Of a stretch of DNA of 64,000 bases, positions 27,684 through 35,916 are shown one piece after another; position 1 is the stretch's first letter, and every line of letters starts with the position of its first letter. The DNA is taken from assembly GCA_022819745.1 (NCBI GenBank), contig JAJEGS010000055.1, forward strand, positions 177,595-241,594, in the 5' to 3' direction. The notes beneath the pieces are model-generated. The model worked only from the letters and a program-made list of their open reading frames with translations, ran no database searches and was not told where the DNA came from. This stretch comes from Candidatus Latescibacterota bacterium. GTDB taxonomy: Bacteria > Latescibacterota > UBA2968 > UBA8231. Made by a program: the position numbers and the translations under genes.

Positions 27684-28682
27684 ATGACCACCTTTTTCAG
27701 CCTGCGTCTCACCGACCCGCCTTCCTCTCGGGATGCTTGGGAAGCCCAACGTCCTGCTCTCTTGGAGGCCATGCAGCAGATCATGGGGTCTCTGCCCGGA
27801 CCGGAGAAGCGCGGGCCGCTCGATGTCCAAGTCGACGAGGAAGTGGACTGCGGTTCTTATACTCGCCGTCTCATTACCTATGTTTCCGAGCCGGACTGTC
27901 GGGTACCAGCCTATCTGCTGGTTCCCCATGCCGTTCTACAATCTCTGGCTCCGGCCGTGCTTTGCCTCCATCCTACGGACGACCGCATCGGCCACAAGGT
28001 GGTCGTCGGTTTGGGCGGTCGCGCCAACCGCGCGTACGCCAGCGAACTGGCTCAGGCTGGCTTTGTTACCCTAGCTCCGGCTTATCCCTTGCTGGCCGAC
28101 TATCGCCCCGACTGGCGTGCTCTCGGCTATCAGTCGGGGACCATGAAGGCGATATGGGACAATATGCGCGGCCTCGATCTGCTGGCCGAACAGCCTTTTG
28201 TCGCGGGGGAGTCTTTCGCCTCCATCGGCCACTCGCTGGGCGGCCACAACTCGATCTATACTGCTGTCTTCGACCCGCGCATTGCCGTTGTCGTCTCCAG
28301 TTGCGGCCTCGATTCCTACCAAGATTATATGAACGGCGATATCACGGGCTGGACCAGCGATCGCTACATGCCGCGCTTAAAGGACTACGCTCTAGCGGAT
28401 ATTCCTTTCGACTTCCACGATATGATTGCCGCGTTAGCGCCGCGCCCTTGCTTCATCTCCGCGCCTTTGGACGACTCCAACTTCCGCTGGCGCAGTGTTG
28501 ATTCAGTGGTCGAAACTGCTCGGGCAGTGTACGATCTATACGGTGCCGGCGAGGCGCTCCAAGTGGTCCACCCCGACTGCGACCACGACTTTCCCGACGC
28601 CATCCGACAGCGGGCTTACCAGCTTATCGCCGAGGCATTGGGCCGTCTGGGATCTTTTGACGCTGGAGAAGCTCATAGTTAG
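27684..28682 (+). CDS. Alpha/beta-hydrolase (acetyl xylan esterase/dienelactone hydrolase-like)
   Basis: 332 residues, no signal peptide, so cytoplasmic. The nucleophile elbow GHSLGGH (Ser184) is clear. PLDDSNFRW probably carries the acid, and VHPDCDHDFP the catalytic histidine. LCLHPTDD fits an oxyanion-hole strand. The layout is like the family containing acetyl xylan esterases and predicted carboxylesterases of secondary metabolism or glycan use. No strong ribosome site precedes the ATG. It lies 67 bp after the spermidine-synthase-like gene on the same strand. Confidence 0.8.
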   Translation: MTTFFSLRLTDPPSSRDAWEAQRPALLEAMQQIMGSLPGPEKRGPLDVQVDEEVDCGSYTRRLITYVSEPDCRVPAYLLVPHAVLQSLAPAVLCLHPTDDRIGHKVVVGLGGRANRAYASELAQAGFVTLAPAYPLLADYRPDWRALGYQSGTMKAIWDNMRGLDLLAEQPFVAGESFASIGHSLGGHNSIYTAVFDPRIAVVVSSCGLDSYQDYMNGDITGWTSDRYMPRLKDYALADIPFDFHDMIAALAPRPCFISAPLDDSNFRWRSVDSVVETARAVYDLYGAGEALQVVHPDCDHDFPDAIRQRAYQLIAEALGRLGSFDAGEAHS

Positions 28683-28712
28683 GTTCAATAGCAGTTCCCA
28701 AGAGGATGAGAC

Positions 28713-29933
28713 ATGAGCGATAACTACCACAACTTATTGAAAGAAGCAGCTCAGCTTTATAAGAAGTATGAGGCCGGGTGTCCGGATCCTTTCAACATAT
28801 TCTCTGTTTTACGTAAAGAAAAAGACGAAGTGTACCTCCACTCCCGATTTCTTTACGAACTGCTCAACTACAGTAAGCAGGGGGGTCAGACCAGAGAAAA
28901 CCTGAAGGACTTCTTGCAGCATGTTGGAGTAGAGGACTTTGAACTCTGGGGTGCAAAAGTCGAGCGGGAACGTGACTACATCGACATTCGGATTATCAAT
29001 GATACGAGCCGACAGGCAATCATGATTGAAAACAAAATCGAGGCTCCAGACCGATCCGAACAATTGCAGAAGTACTACGATACATTGAAGAAAAAGGGTT
29101 ACAGCAAGATACATCCACTATACCTCACGATTGATGGCCGTAAGCCATCCACGTTTAGTACCGGCGGTCTCAGCCCTAAAAAGATTATTACCATTTCCTA
29201 CAAATGTCTTATTCCTTGGCTAGAACATTGCCAAGAACGCGAAGAAAACAAATCCACATTGCGGGATGCAATAGCGCAATATATACAGCTCGTTCGGAAA
29301 CTTACACGTACAGACTCTAGGGGGAAATATATGGATGCCCTAAAGCAACTTTGTTTGGAGGACAACAACCTAGTTCTCGTCCATGACTTGAATAATGTTA
29401 TGCTTGAAGCAATACGCGAGGCAATATGGAGCGAGATTGAATCTGAACTGAAATCGGAGGGTCTAGACTTTCTCGATGTGGAAGTGGGAAAAAATGGCCT
29501 AAGCTATAAACTAAACGAAGTTTCTCAGATAGACGTTGGGGCTCATGGTAAAAATAACGATGGCCGTATCTGGTTTGGCGTGTATTGTTCCAAAAAGGAT
29601 CACGAGCACAAGTACGACAAAATAAAAAAATCACTGGAGAGCTTCTTGAGTGGTGGAGAACCAGACCCTGAAAGGGTGTATCCTTGGTGGATATATGCTG
29701 ATACAGGATATGTTGATACAGATCTAAACCTGAGGAATCCTACCCGAGAAGCCCTTGAGATCCTGTCGAACGAAGAAAAAAGAAAAAAGGTCGTGAGAAA
29801 GGTCGCCCAAGGCTTGCAAGAGCTTTTGGAGGTTATTGAAGATATTGCCATGGTGAATGCAATAGAAGAAGGAGCAAAGACAGGACTCGCTTCCAGAGAG
29901 CAGGTATTTAAAATTTTAAGGGGTCAAGAGTAA
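28713..29933 (+). CDS. PD-(D/E)XK nuclease family protein with antitoxin-like C-terminal tail
   Basis: 406 residues; AAGAGGA lies about 10 nt before ATG 28713. The PD-(D/E)XK core is visible as DYIDIRI (Asp91) and MIENKIE (Glu106, Lys108), then EQLQKYYDTL, as in the PDDEXK_4-type family. The middle (about 200-340) is unknown. The last 30 residues (AIEEGAKTGLASREQVFKIL) resemble, from memory, the C-termini of small antitoxins that pair with RelE/ParE toxins. A RelE-like gene starts 3 bp after the stop. Base composition is clearly more AT-rich than all neighbours, which indicates recent transfer. A defence role is likely but not demonstrated. Confidence 0.8.
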   Translation: MSDNYHNLLKEAAQLYKKYEAGCPDPFNIFSVLRKEKDEVYLHSRFLYELLNYSKQGGQTRENLKDFLQHVGVEDFELWGAKVERERDYIDIRIINDTSRQAIMIENKIEAPDRSEQLQKYYDTLKKKGYSKIHPLYLTIDGRKPSTFSTGGLSPKKIITISYKCLIPWLEHCQEREENKSTLRDAIAQYIQLVRKLTRTDSRGKYMDALKQLCLEDNNLVLVHDLNNVMLEAIREAIWSEIESELKSEGLDFLDVEVGKNGLSYKLNEVSQIDVGAHGKNNDGRIWFGVYCSKKDHEHKYDKIKKSLESFLSGGEPDPERVYPWWIYADTGYVDTDLNLRNPTREALEILSNEEKRKKVVRKVAQGLQELLEVIEDIAMVNAIEEGAKTGLASREQVFKILRGQE

Positions 29934-29936
29934 AAT

Positions 29937-30203
29937 ATGAAGGTCGAATTTAGCAACGGTTTTGTAAGGGATATCAGTCGTATTAGAAATCAATCTATTA
30001 GAGAGCGCATTGAAAAGGCGATAGAGCAAATCGAGAGAATAGATAATTTTGCAGAAGCAAGTAATATTAAAAAACTACGTGCTGGTGGAAACCATTTCCG
30101 CATACGAGTCGGCCCCTACAGAGTCGGCTTTCGATTGGAAAATGATACCGTAGTGTTCACGCGATGTCTGCCGCGCCGAGATTTTTACCAACAGTTTCCC
30201 TAG
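29937..30203 (+). CDS. RelE/ParE-family toxin
   Basis: 88 residues, the usual size for the family. The signature C-terminal half is present: KLRAGGNHFRIRVGPYRVGF, then VVFTRCLPRRDFYQQFP, with the basic residues that contact mRNA or gyrase in this superfamily. RelE-type members cut mRNA on the ribosome; ParE-type members poison gyrase. Sequence alone does not settle which applies. No separate small antitoxin gene lies on either side. The nuclease gene ends 3 bp upstream and probably supplies the neutralising segment. Same AT-rich composition as the nuclease. Confidence 0.88.
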   Translation: MKVEFSNGFVRDISRIRNQSIRERIEKAIEQIERIDNFAEASNIKKLRAGGNHFRIRVGPYRVGFRLENDTVVFTRCLPRRDFYQQFP

Positions 30204-30214
30204 CTCTTCACTTC

Positions 30215-31840
30215 ATGCTCAAGCTCCTTTTGCTCCTGCTCCTCTCCGTCCCCCTCCACGCCAACCCTCGCTTCCACGACACCACCCAAGAAGCAGGCAT
30301 TGACTTCGTCCACGTCAACGGGGCCAATGGTCAGAAATTTGTCATTGAAACGGTCGGCCCTGGAGGCGGCTTTTTCGATTACGACGGCGACGGCCACCTC
30401 GACATTTATCTAATCAACGGGGCTGCCGTGCCTGGGACCGAATACGATCCTGCGCCGCAAAACGCGCTCTACCGGAACAGAGGCGACGGCACCTTTGCCG
30501 ATGTAACGGAGCACGCCGGCGTCGGCGACACGGGCTATGGCATGGGCTGCGCGGTCGGCGATATTGACAACGACGGCGACCTCGATCTGTACGTGACTAA
30601 CTTCGGAGCTAATGTGCTGTATCGGAACGAGGGCGATGGAACGTTTGCGGATGTGACGGGCGCGGCCCAAGTGGGCGACGAAGGCTGGGGGGCGAGTGCT
30701 GCGTTTGCCGACATCGACCGCGACGGTTTCGTCGATTTGTACGTGGGCAATTACCACAACTTTTCCTATACCAATCACCGCGTCTGCGCCGAGGGCGGCA
30801 GCGGGCTTCAACTCTATTGCGGCCCAGAGGCCTTTGACGGAGTGACTGATGTGCTGTATCGGAACGAGGGCGATGGTACTTTTTCCGACATTACGACCGC
30901 AGCCGGGCTGGGCAGTGCCGAGGGCAAGGAGCTAGGCGTGGTCTTCGGCGACGTGGATCTCGACGGGGATTCTGACCTCTACCTAGCGAACGACAAGACC
31001 TTGAACTTCTTGTATCTCAACGACGGCACTGGCCACTTTGCGGACGAAGCGCTGCTGGCCGGGGTTGCGTACAACGAGGACGGCGATGTCGAAGCGGGTA
31101 TGGGCGTTGACATGGGCGACTACGACAACGACGGCGACCCTGACCTTTTCGTCACCAACTTTCAGTGGGAGACTAATACGCTGTACAAGAATCTCGGCGA
31201 TGGCAGCTTTGTCGATGAGACCTTCCTCGCTGGATTGGGTAAGAGCAGTATTGCCTACTTGTCGTGGGGCACGCGCTTTTTCGATGTCGATAACGACGGC
31301 GACCGCGATCTTTTTATCGCCAATGGCCACTTGGAAAGCGATGTCGAGCAATACGAGAACGCGACCTTCCCGCAGCGCAATCAGCTCTTTCTCAACGCTG
31401 GCGACGGTCGCTTTGAGGAATACGTAGAGGACGGAGGTGCTTTGTCGTTGAAACGGGTCAGTCGCGGCGCGGCCTTTGGCGACTACGACGACGATGGCGA
31501 TATCGACGTGCTGGTGGCCAATGTCTCCGCCGAGCCGACCTTGATGCGCAACGACGGCGCGGGCGGCCACTGGGTGCGCCTGCGGCTAGAGGGCCGCGAC
31601 AGCAACCGCGCTGGCATTGGCACTCGCGTCGAAGTCTCAAGCGGCGGGCGGGTGCAGACCGACGAAGTGCGCTCGGGGGCCAGCTACCTCTCGCAGAGCG
31701 ACGTGCAACTGCACTTTGGGCTAAGAACGGCCACCAGCATTGAGCGCGTGGTCGTCTATTGGCCGAGTGGCCGGGTCGAGGAATACGCGGATTTAGGTGT
31801 CAACCAAGAGCATTTGCTCGTCGAAGGAGCGGCGCGATGA
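30215..31840 (+). CDS. Secreted FG-GAP/ASPIC-UnbV protein
   Basis: 541 residues. ATG 30215 gives a good signal peptide (MLKLLLLLLLSVPLHANPRF); an ATG at 30164 would overlap the toxin gene. No clear ribosome site is seen for either, so the toxin unit may have inserted close upstream. Seven or so FG-GAP repeats carry calcium loops (DYDGDGHLDIYLING, DIDNDGDLDLYVTNFG). The ASPIC/UnbV domain ends the protein (GIGTRVEVSSGGRVQTDEV, HFGLRTATSIERVVVYWPSG). No TPR part is present here; a separate TPR lipoprotein gene follows with an ATGA overlap. Confidence 0.85.
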   Translation: MLKLLLLLLLSVPLHANPRFHDTTQEAGIDFVHVNGANGQKFVIETVGPGGGFFDYDGDGHLDIYLINGAAVPGTEYDPAPQNALYRNRGDGTFADVTEHAGVGDTGYGMGCAVGDIDNDGDLDLYVTNFGANVLYRNEGDGTFADVTGAAQVGDEGWGASAAFADIDRDGFVDLYVGNYHNFSYTNHRVCAEGGSGLQLYCGPEAFDGVTDVLYRNEGDGTFSDITTAAGLGSAEGKELGVVFGDVDLDGDSDLYLANDKTLNFLYLNDGTGHFADEALLAGVAYNEDGDVEAGMGVDMGDYDNDGDPDLFVTNFQWETNTLYKNLGDGSFVDETFLAGLGKSSIAYLSWGTRFFDVDNDGDRDLFIANGHLESDVEQYENATFPQRNQLFLNAGDGRFEEYVEDGGALSLKRVSRGAAFGDYDDDGDIDVLVANVSAEPTLMRNDGAGGHWVRLRLEGRDSNRAGIGTRVEVSSGGRVQTDEVRSGASYLSQSDVQLHFGLRTATSIERVVVYWPSGRVEEYADLGVNQEHLLVEGAAR

Positions 31841-33273
31841 GGATTTTGTCAGTGGTCAGCGCCCACACCGTTCCGCCTCGGTTGAGAGGGACTAGCCACT
31901 GGTCACTGCCGTTGCTAATTTGCATCGCATTGTACGCCTGCGCGGAGGAAAGTCCGCAGGAAAAAGTGCGTCCTGGTGCGGCTATGGACGCCGAGGTGCT
32001 CTTCACGCGCGGCACTGCTCTCGCTTCCGAGGGACGTCATACCGAGGCCATCGACGCGTACCAACAGGCCGCTGCGCTCGCACCTAATTCCGCCAAAATC
32101 CACTACAATCTCGGCAACGCGTATGTGCGCCAGCTCGATTACCCCAGCGCGATGGCGGCCTATCAGCGCGTATTGGCGCTGGATTCGACGCACGTATCAG
32201 CGCGGCACAACCTCGCGGCCATGTACGTCAAACAGCTCAACTACGCCCAAGCTATTGAAGAACACCGCCGGGTACTCGCGTTAGATCCCGGTCATCTGAC
32301 GACTTACTACGACCTCGGCTACATCTACTTTTTGCGCGGCGAGTACGGCGAGGTGGAAACGCTGCTGCAAGCGGGTCTATACCGCGATTCGACCAATGCC
32401 TCCTTCTACCGGCTCTTGGGCCGGACGCGCCTGAAGGAACTCGACTTTGAGCGGGCCGCGGTGACCCTGATGCGTGCGGTCGAGTTGGACAGCACGGACG
32501 CCGCCGCGTACGTCGATCTGGCGCAGGTGGAACTCAAGCGGCGCGAGTACGCGGCGGCTGAACGCGCTGCCCGTCGCGCCATTGCGCTCGATTCTTTGTC
32601 CAAGGAGGGGTACTTCGCACTGGCCAATGCCCTCAAGCGGCTCGGCCGCCGCGAAGAGAGCACTGAAGTGCTGGCGCAGTTTCGGGCACTCGACCAGCAA
32701 CTCGACAAAATCGACGACCAATTGCGGATGCTGGGCAATACACCCGACGATCACGAGGCGCGGGCGCAACTGGGCCTGCTGTACACCGAACAGGGCCGCT
32801 TGACTGAAGCAGCCGAAGCGTATCGGTTAGCCGTGCGCCTCGCGCCAGACAGCTTGCGTTACCGCAATAACCTAGGCAACCTCTACCTGCGCTTAGGCCA
32901 ATTCGCCGAGGCTGTCGCCGAGTATCAAGCCGCGTTGGCCTTGGACCCAGAATACGTCAAAGCGCACTACAATTTGGGTCAGGCGTACATGCGCTTGCAG
33001 CACTTTGACGAGGCCCTAGCCAGCCTCGCCGAAGCGCGCCGCTTAGAGCCGGAAGACGCGGAGACTCATTACTTTTTGGGACTGCTGCACGCGCGCGCTG
33101 GAGACTACGCCAAGGCCGCCGAGATGCTGACCGTTGCGGTAGCGGCCCGACCGGACTGGCTCGACGCGCGGCAGAAGCTGGCGGTAGCGTACTTGAAGTC
33201 GGGAAAGGTAGAAGAGAGCAAGCGGGAGCTAGCGGCGATCCAGCAAATGAAAGAAAGCGGGCAGCATGAATAA
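31837..33273 (+). CDS. TPR-repeat lipoprotein
   Basis: 478 residues. ATG 31837 overlaps the previous stop (ATGA) and has AAGGAG 8 nt upstream. The signal peptide is unusually long at its front (about 25 residues before LPLLICIALYAC, lipobox cysteine near residue 35). At least ten TPR units follow (SAKIHYNLGNAYVRQLDYPSA, VKAHYNLGQAYMRLQHFDEA). Together with the preceding gene it reproduces, as two polypeptides, the fused layout seen at 22096-25176. It overlaps the SurA-like gene by 8 bp. Confidence 0.85.
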   Translation: MRILSVVSAHTVPPRLRGTSHWSLPLLICIALYACAEESPQEKVRPGAAMDAEVLFTRGTALASEGRHTEAIDAYQQAAALAPNSAKIHYNLGNAYVRQLDYPSAMAAYQRVLALDSTHVSARHNLAAMYVKQLNYAQAIEEHRRVLALDPGHLTTYYDLGYIYFLRGEYGEVETLLQAGLYRDSTNASFYRLLGRTRLKELDFERAAVTLMRAVELDSTDAAAYVDLAQVELKRREYAAAERAARRAIALDSLSKEGYFALANALKRLGRREESTEVLAQFRALDQQLDKIDDQLRMLGNTPDDHEARAQLGLLYTEQGRLTEAAEAYRLAVRLAPDSLRYRNNLGNLYLRLGQFAEAVAEYQAALALDPEYVKAHYNLGQAYMRLQHFDEALASLAEARRLEPEDAETHYFLGLLHARAGDYAKAAEMLTVAVAARPDWLDARQKLAVAYLKSGKVEESKRELAAIQQMKESGQHE

Positions 33274-34834
33274 GCGCTGGGTGGGAACGGCGCTTTGCGC
33301 GGCGCTGGTTGGCCTAAGCGGCTGCGCTGAGGACGGCCCAGCCGTGGCCACTGAAGATGCCGTCTTGGTAGAGGTAGGGCAAACGGCGATTCGGGTGGCG
33401 GACTATCGCCAATTCATCGCACGGGTAGCACCGGAATTGCGGGCGGAGTACGGGGCTGAGCAGTTGTTGGAAGCCATTGTCGAGCAAACGCTGCTCGTGC
33501 AGGAAGCCGAGCGGCGGGGGCTGGGCGAGAGCGCGGAGTTTGTTCAATGGCAGGCACAGGTGCAGGCGCGGCTGGTGCAGCAGGCTTTGTACGAACGCGC
33601 TGGGATCGTCCAACCGGAAGTCGCCGAGGAGGAGCTGCGGGCCTATTTCCAGCGCAGCCCGTACAATCGCCGCGTGCGTTTCAGCCTGCTGATGGTGCGC
33701 GAGCAAGAGCAACTACCGGAGATTTTGGCCGCGCTCGCCGAGGGAGCGGACTTTGAGGAGCTGTCGATGCGGCACTCGCAGGACTCGCGGATTCTAGAGC
33801 GTCAGGCCGATATGGGCTATCACCGCTGGGGAGATACCATGGCCTCGCACGCCGCCCTGACTGAAAGGGCCTTCTCCATGCAGGTCGGGGAGATCTCCGA
33901 GCCGATGCAGGTGGCCGATGGGTACTTTATCATCAAGCTCACGGACATGCACCCGGTCAGCTTTGAGCAGGAGCGGGAGACCATTGAGCGCTTGGTGCTG
34001 CGGGAGAAGTTAGGGCGGCAGTTATTGGCTTATTACGACACCCTGCACGTGCGCTATAATGTGCGCTACGAGCCGGATGGGCTGACGGGGTCGCCGGAAG
34101 CGGTTGTGGCCGAGTACGACGGTGGGGTGCTAACGGTCGCTCAGGCCCGCGAACTGCTAAAGGGCCAGGGTGAGGGCGAAAAGGTGCTGCGGCGCGAGGT
34201 CGGGCGGCGCGTGTTGGTCCCGCTCGAAACCGCGCGGCTTGCGCTCGCCGCCGACCCGGACTTGCAGCGCGAGTTGGAGCGACTGCGGCAGGTGCAGCTT
34301 GCGCGGCGCTTGCAGGACGCGCTGCAGGCGCAGGTGCCACCGCCCAATCCCAACGGCCTGAGCCTGTTTTACGAAGAGCACAAGCTCCGTTACACCGCGC
34401 CGGCCGAGGTGGAGGTGCGCCGACTTCTCGCCCGTGACGAGACCGAGGGCACCGCCATTGTCGAGCGGATGTGCGCCGGTCGCGATACGACTGAACTGGT
34501 TGATCGCTTCGTCAGCGTGATTTACGGCAGCGGTGCGCTAGAGGGCGACAATCCGGTCAGCCGCGCCCTGCTCGCCGACGAGGGGACTTTTCACGGTCCC
34601 TTTGCCACGGATAATGGTTATATTGTCCTACAGGTGTTGCGCCGTCGCCCGGACCGACTGCCGCCGCTGGACGAGATCCGCGAGCAGGTCGAGGCGGATT
34701 GGGCGGCGGCGCAACTCCAAGCTGCGGTCAAGGAGTTGGCCGCGTCTCTGCGCCAGCGCCGCGCCAATGAAATTCGCTTCAGCCCGGACGCTGTGGCACT
34801 AGCCCTGTTAGCCACTACTTCTCATGGCGAATAG
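33266..34834 (+). CDS. SurA/PpiC-type peptidyl-prolyl isomerase lipoprotein
   Basis: 522 residues with a lipobox signal (MNKRWVGTALCAALVGLSGC). SurA-N features (VLVEVGQTAIRVADYRQFI) precede a parvulin domain at about 135-230 (GADFEELSMRHSQDSRILE, FSMQVGEISEPMQVADGYF). A weaker parvulin-like region at about 375-460 (GPFATDNGYIVLQVL) may be non-catalytic. Its place after the FG-GAP and TPR genes suggests it folds or escorts them in the periplasm. It overlaps the next gene by 11 bp. Confidence 0.85.
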   Translation: MNKRWVGTALCAALVGLSGCAEDGPAVATEDAVLVEVGQTAIRVADYRQFIARVAPELRAEYGAEQLLEAIVEQTLLVQEAERRGLGESAEFVQWQAQVQARLVQQALYERAGIVQPEVAEEELRAYFQRSPYNRRVRFSLLMVREQEQLPEILAALAEGADFEELSMRHSQDSRILERQADMGYHRWGDTMASHAALTERAFSMQVGEISEPMQVADGYFIIKLTDMHPVSFEQERETIERLVLREKLGRQLLAYYDTLHVRYNVRYEPDGLTGSPEAVVAEYDGGVLTVAQARELLKGQGEGEKVLRREVGRRVLVPLETARLALAADPDLQRELERLRQVQLARRLQDALQAQVPPPNPNGLSLFYEEHKLRYTAPAEVEVRRLLARDETEGTAIVERMCAGRDTTELVDRFVSVIYGSGALEGDNPVSRALLADEGTFHGPFATDNGYIVLQVLRRRPDRLPPLDEIREQVEADWAAAQLQAAVKELAASLRQRRANEIRFSPDAVALALLATTSHGE

Positions 34835-35876
34835 TTCAATCGTCCTGCAACCTGCCTATATCGTCGATCGCCGGCAGGACTATATCTGGTTTGTGAGCCT
34901 GCCCTTTGCCGCGGTCTGCTTTGCGCTCGTGTCGGGGCACTACCTGCCGGGGGCGGCGCTGGCGGCCATTGCCTTGTGGGTGACTATTCCGCACCACTTC
35001 GTCACTTGGCTGCGCGTCTATGGCTCGCCGGCGGAGTTTGCCCGCTTCAAGGAGCGGTTCATTCTCGGGCCGATAGTGTTGGTCGCCTTTGCCTATGGCC
35101 TGATCCAATGGGCGCCGTTGAGCTTGGTGTTGATTGTGACTTTGTGGGATCACCAACACAGCTTGATGCAGCAATACGGCTTTGCGCGCGTGTACGATTT
35201 CAAGGCTAAGGCCGGCACGCCTGCGACTGCTAAGTTCGACTTGGCCTTCAATTGGATCTTCTTTGGCAACATGCTCGTGGTGTCGCCGCTTTTTTCCACG
35301 GTCTGGGTGCGGATGTTGCACGAGTGGCACTTGCCTATCAGCGCGGAAGCGGTAACGACGGTACACTTGGTCTCGTGGACTATTGCCATTGCCTACGGCC
35401 TGATCTACGTGGGACACATCGCCTATTGCGCTTGGCGCGGCTACGCGCTCAATCCTCTCAAATACGCCTTTCTGCTGTCGAGCTATTTCCTGTGGTACTT
35501 CACCAGTTTTACCACGGCCTATCTGCTCGTCTTTGCGGTGGCGCACCGAATCATGCACGGGATCCAGTACATCGTCATGGTGTATTTCTACAACCGCCAC
35601 AAGATCGAGCGCACGGGCGGCGACTCGGCCCTGCTGCGCTACGTGGCGGGCAAGGGGGGCGTCAAATTCTTCCTTCTGCTGTGCGCAGCCTATGCCGTCG
35701 TCTTTCACGCGCTGAGCGAGGGCTTGGTGCGCGACTTTGGCTTTGGTATAGTCGGCTTCAACACTAATTTCGACCTCTTCAGCTATTCGCTGCTCAGTTC
35801 CTTTGCCCTGATCCACTACTACTACGACGCATTTATATGGAAAGTGCGGAAAAAGGACGTGCAGGAGGGGCTGTAG
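34824..35876 (+). CDS. Conserved polytopic membrane protein with histidine-rich motifs
   Basis: 350 residues, about eight to nine membrane helices. Histidines lie at helix ends: IPHHFVTWLRVYG, LWDHQHSLMQQYGFARVYDF and IHYYYDAFIWKVRKK. Patterns such as HxxxxxxxH and HYYYD suggest a membrane metal centre, as in diiron oxygenases or desaturase-like enzymes. I do not recognise the family with certainty. It overlaps the SurA-like gene and so belongs to the same transcript. Confidence 0.65.
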   Translation: MANSSIVLQPAYIVDRRQDYIWFVSLPFAAVCFALVSGHYLPGAALAAIALWVTIPHHFVTWLRVYGSPAEFARFKERFILGPIVLVAFAYGLIQWAPLSLVLIVTLWDHQHSLMQQYGFARVYDFKAKAGTPATAKFDLAFNWIFFGNMLVVSPLFSTVWVRMLHEWHLPISAEAVTTVHLVSWTIAIAYGLIYVGHIAYCAWRGYALNPLKYAFLLSSYFLWYFTSFTTAYLLVFAVAHRIMHGIQYIVMVYFYNRHKIERTGGDSALLRYVAGKGGVKFFLLLCAAYAVVFHALSEGLVRDFGFGIVGFNTNFDLFSYSLLSSFALIHYYYDAFIWKVRKKDVQEGL

Positions 35877-35916
35877 TAGTAGCTACTGACCACTTTTAGT
35901 ACTAGGAGATTGAGCT

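Noticed and set aside
34836..35816. 326-residue minus-strand frame opposite the polytopic membrane protein
   Set aside because: Charged, low-complexity translation with no recognisable domain; the plus-strand frame has membrane helices and operon overlaps.
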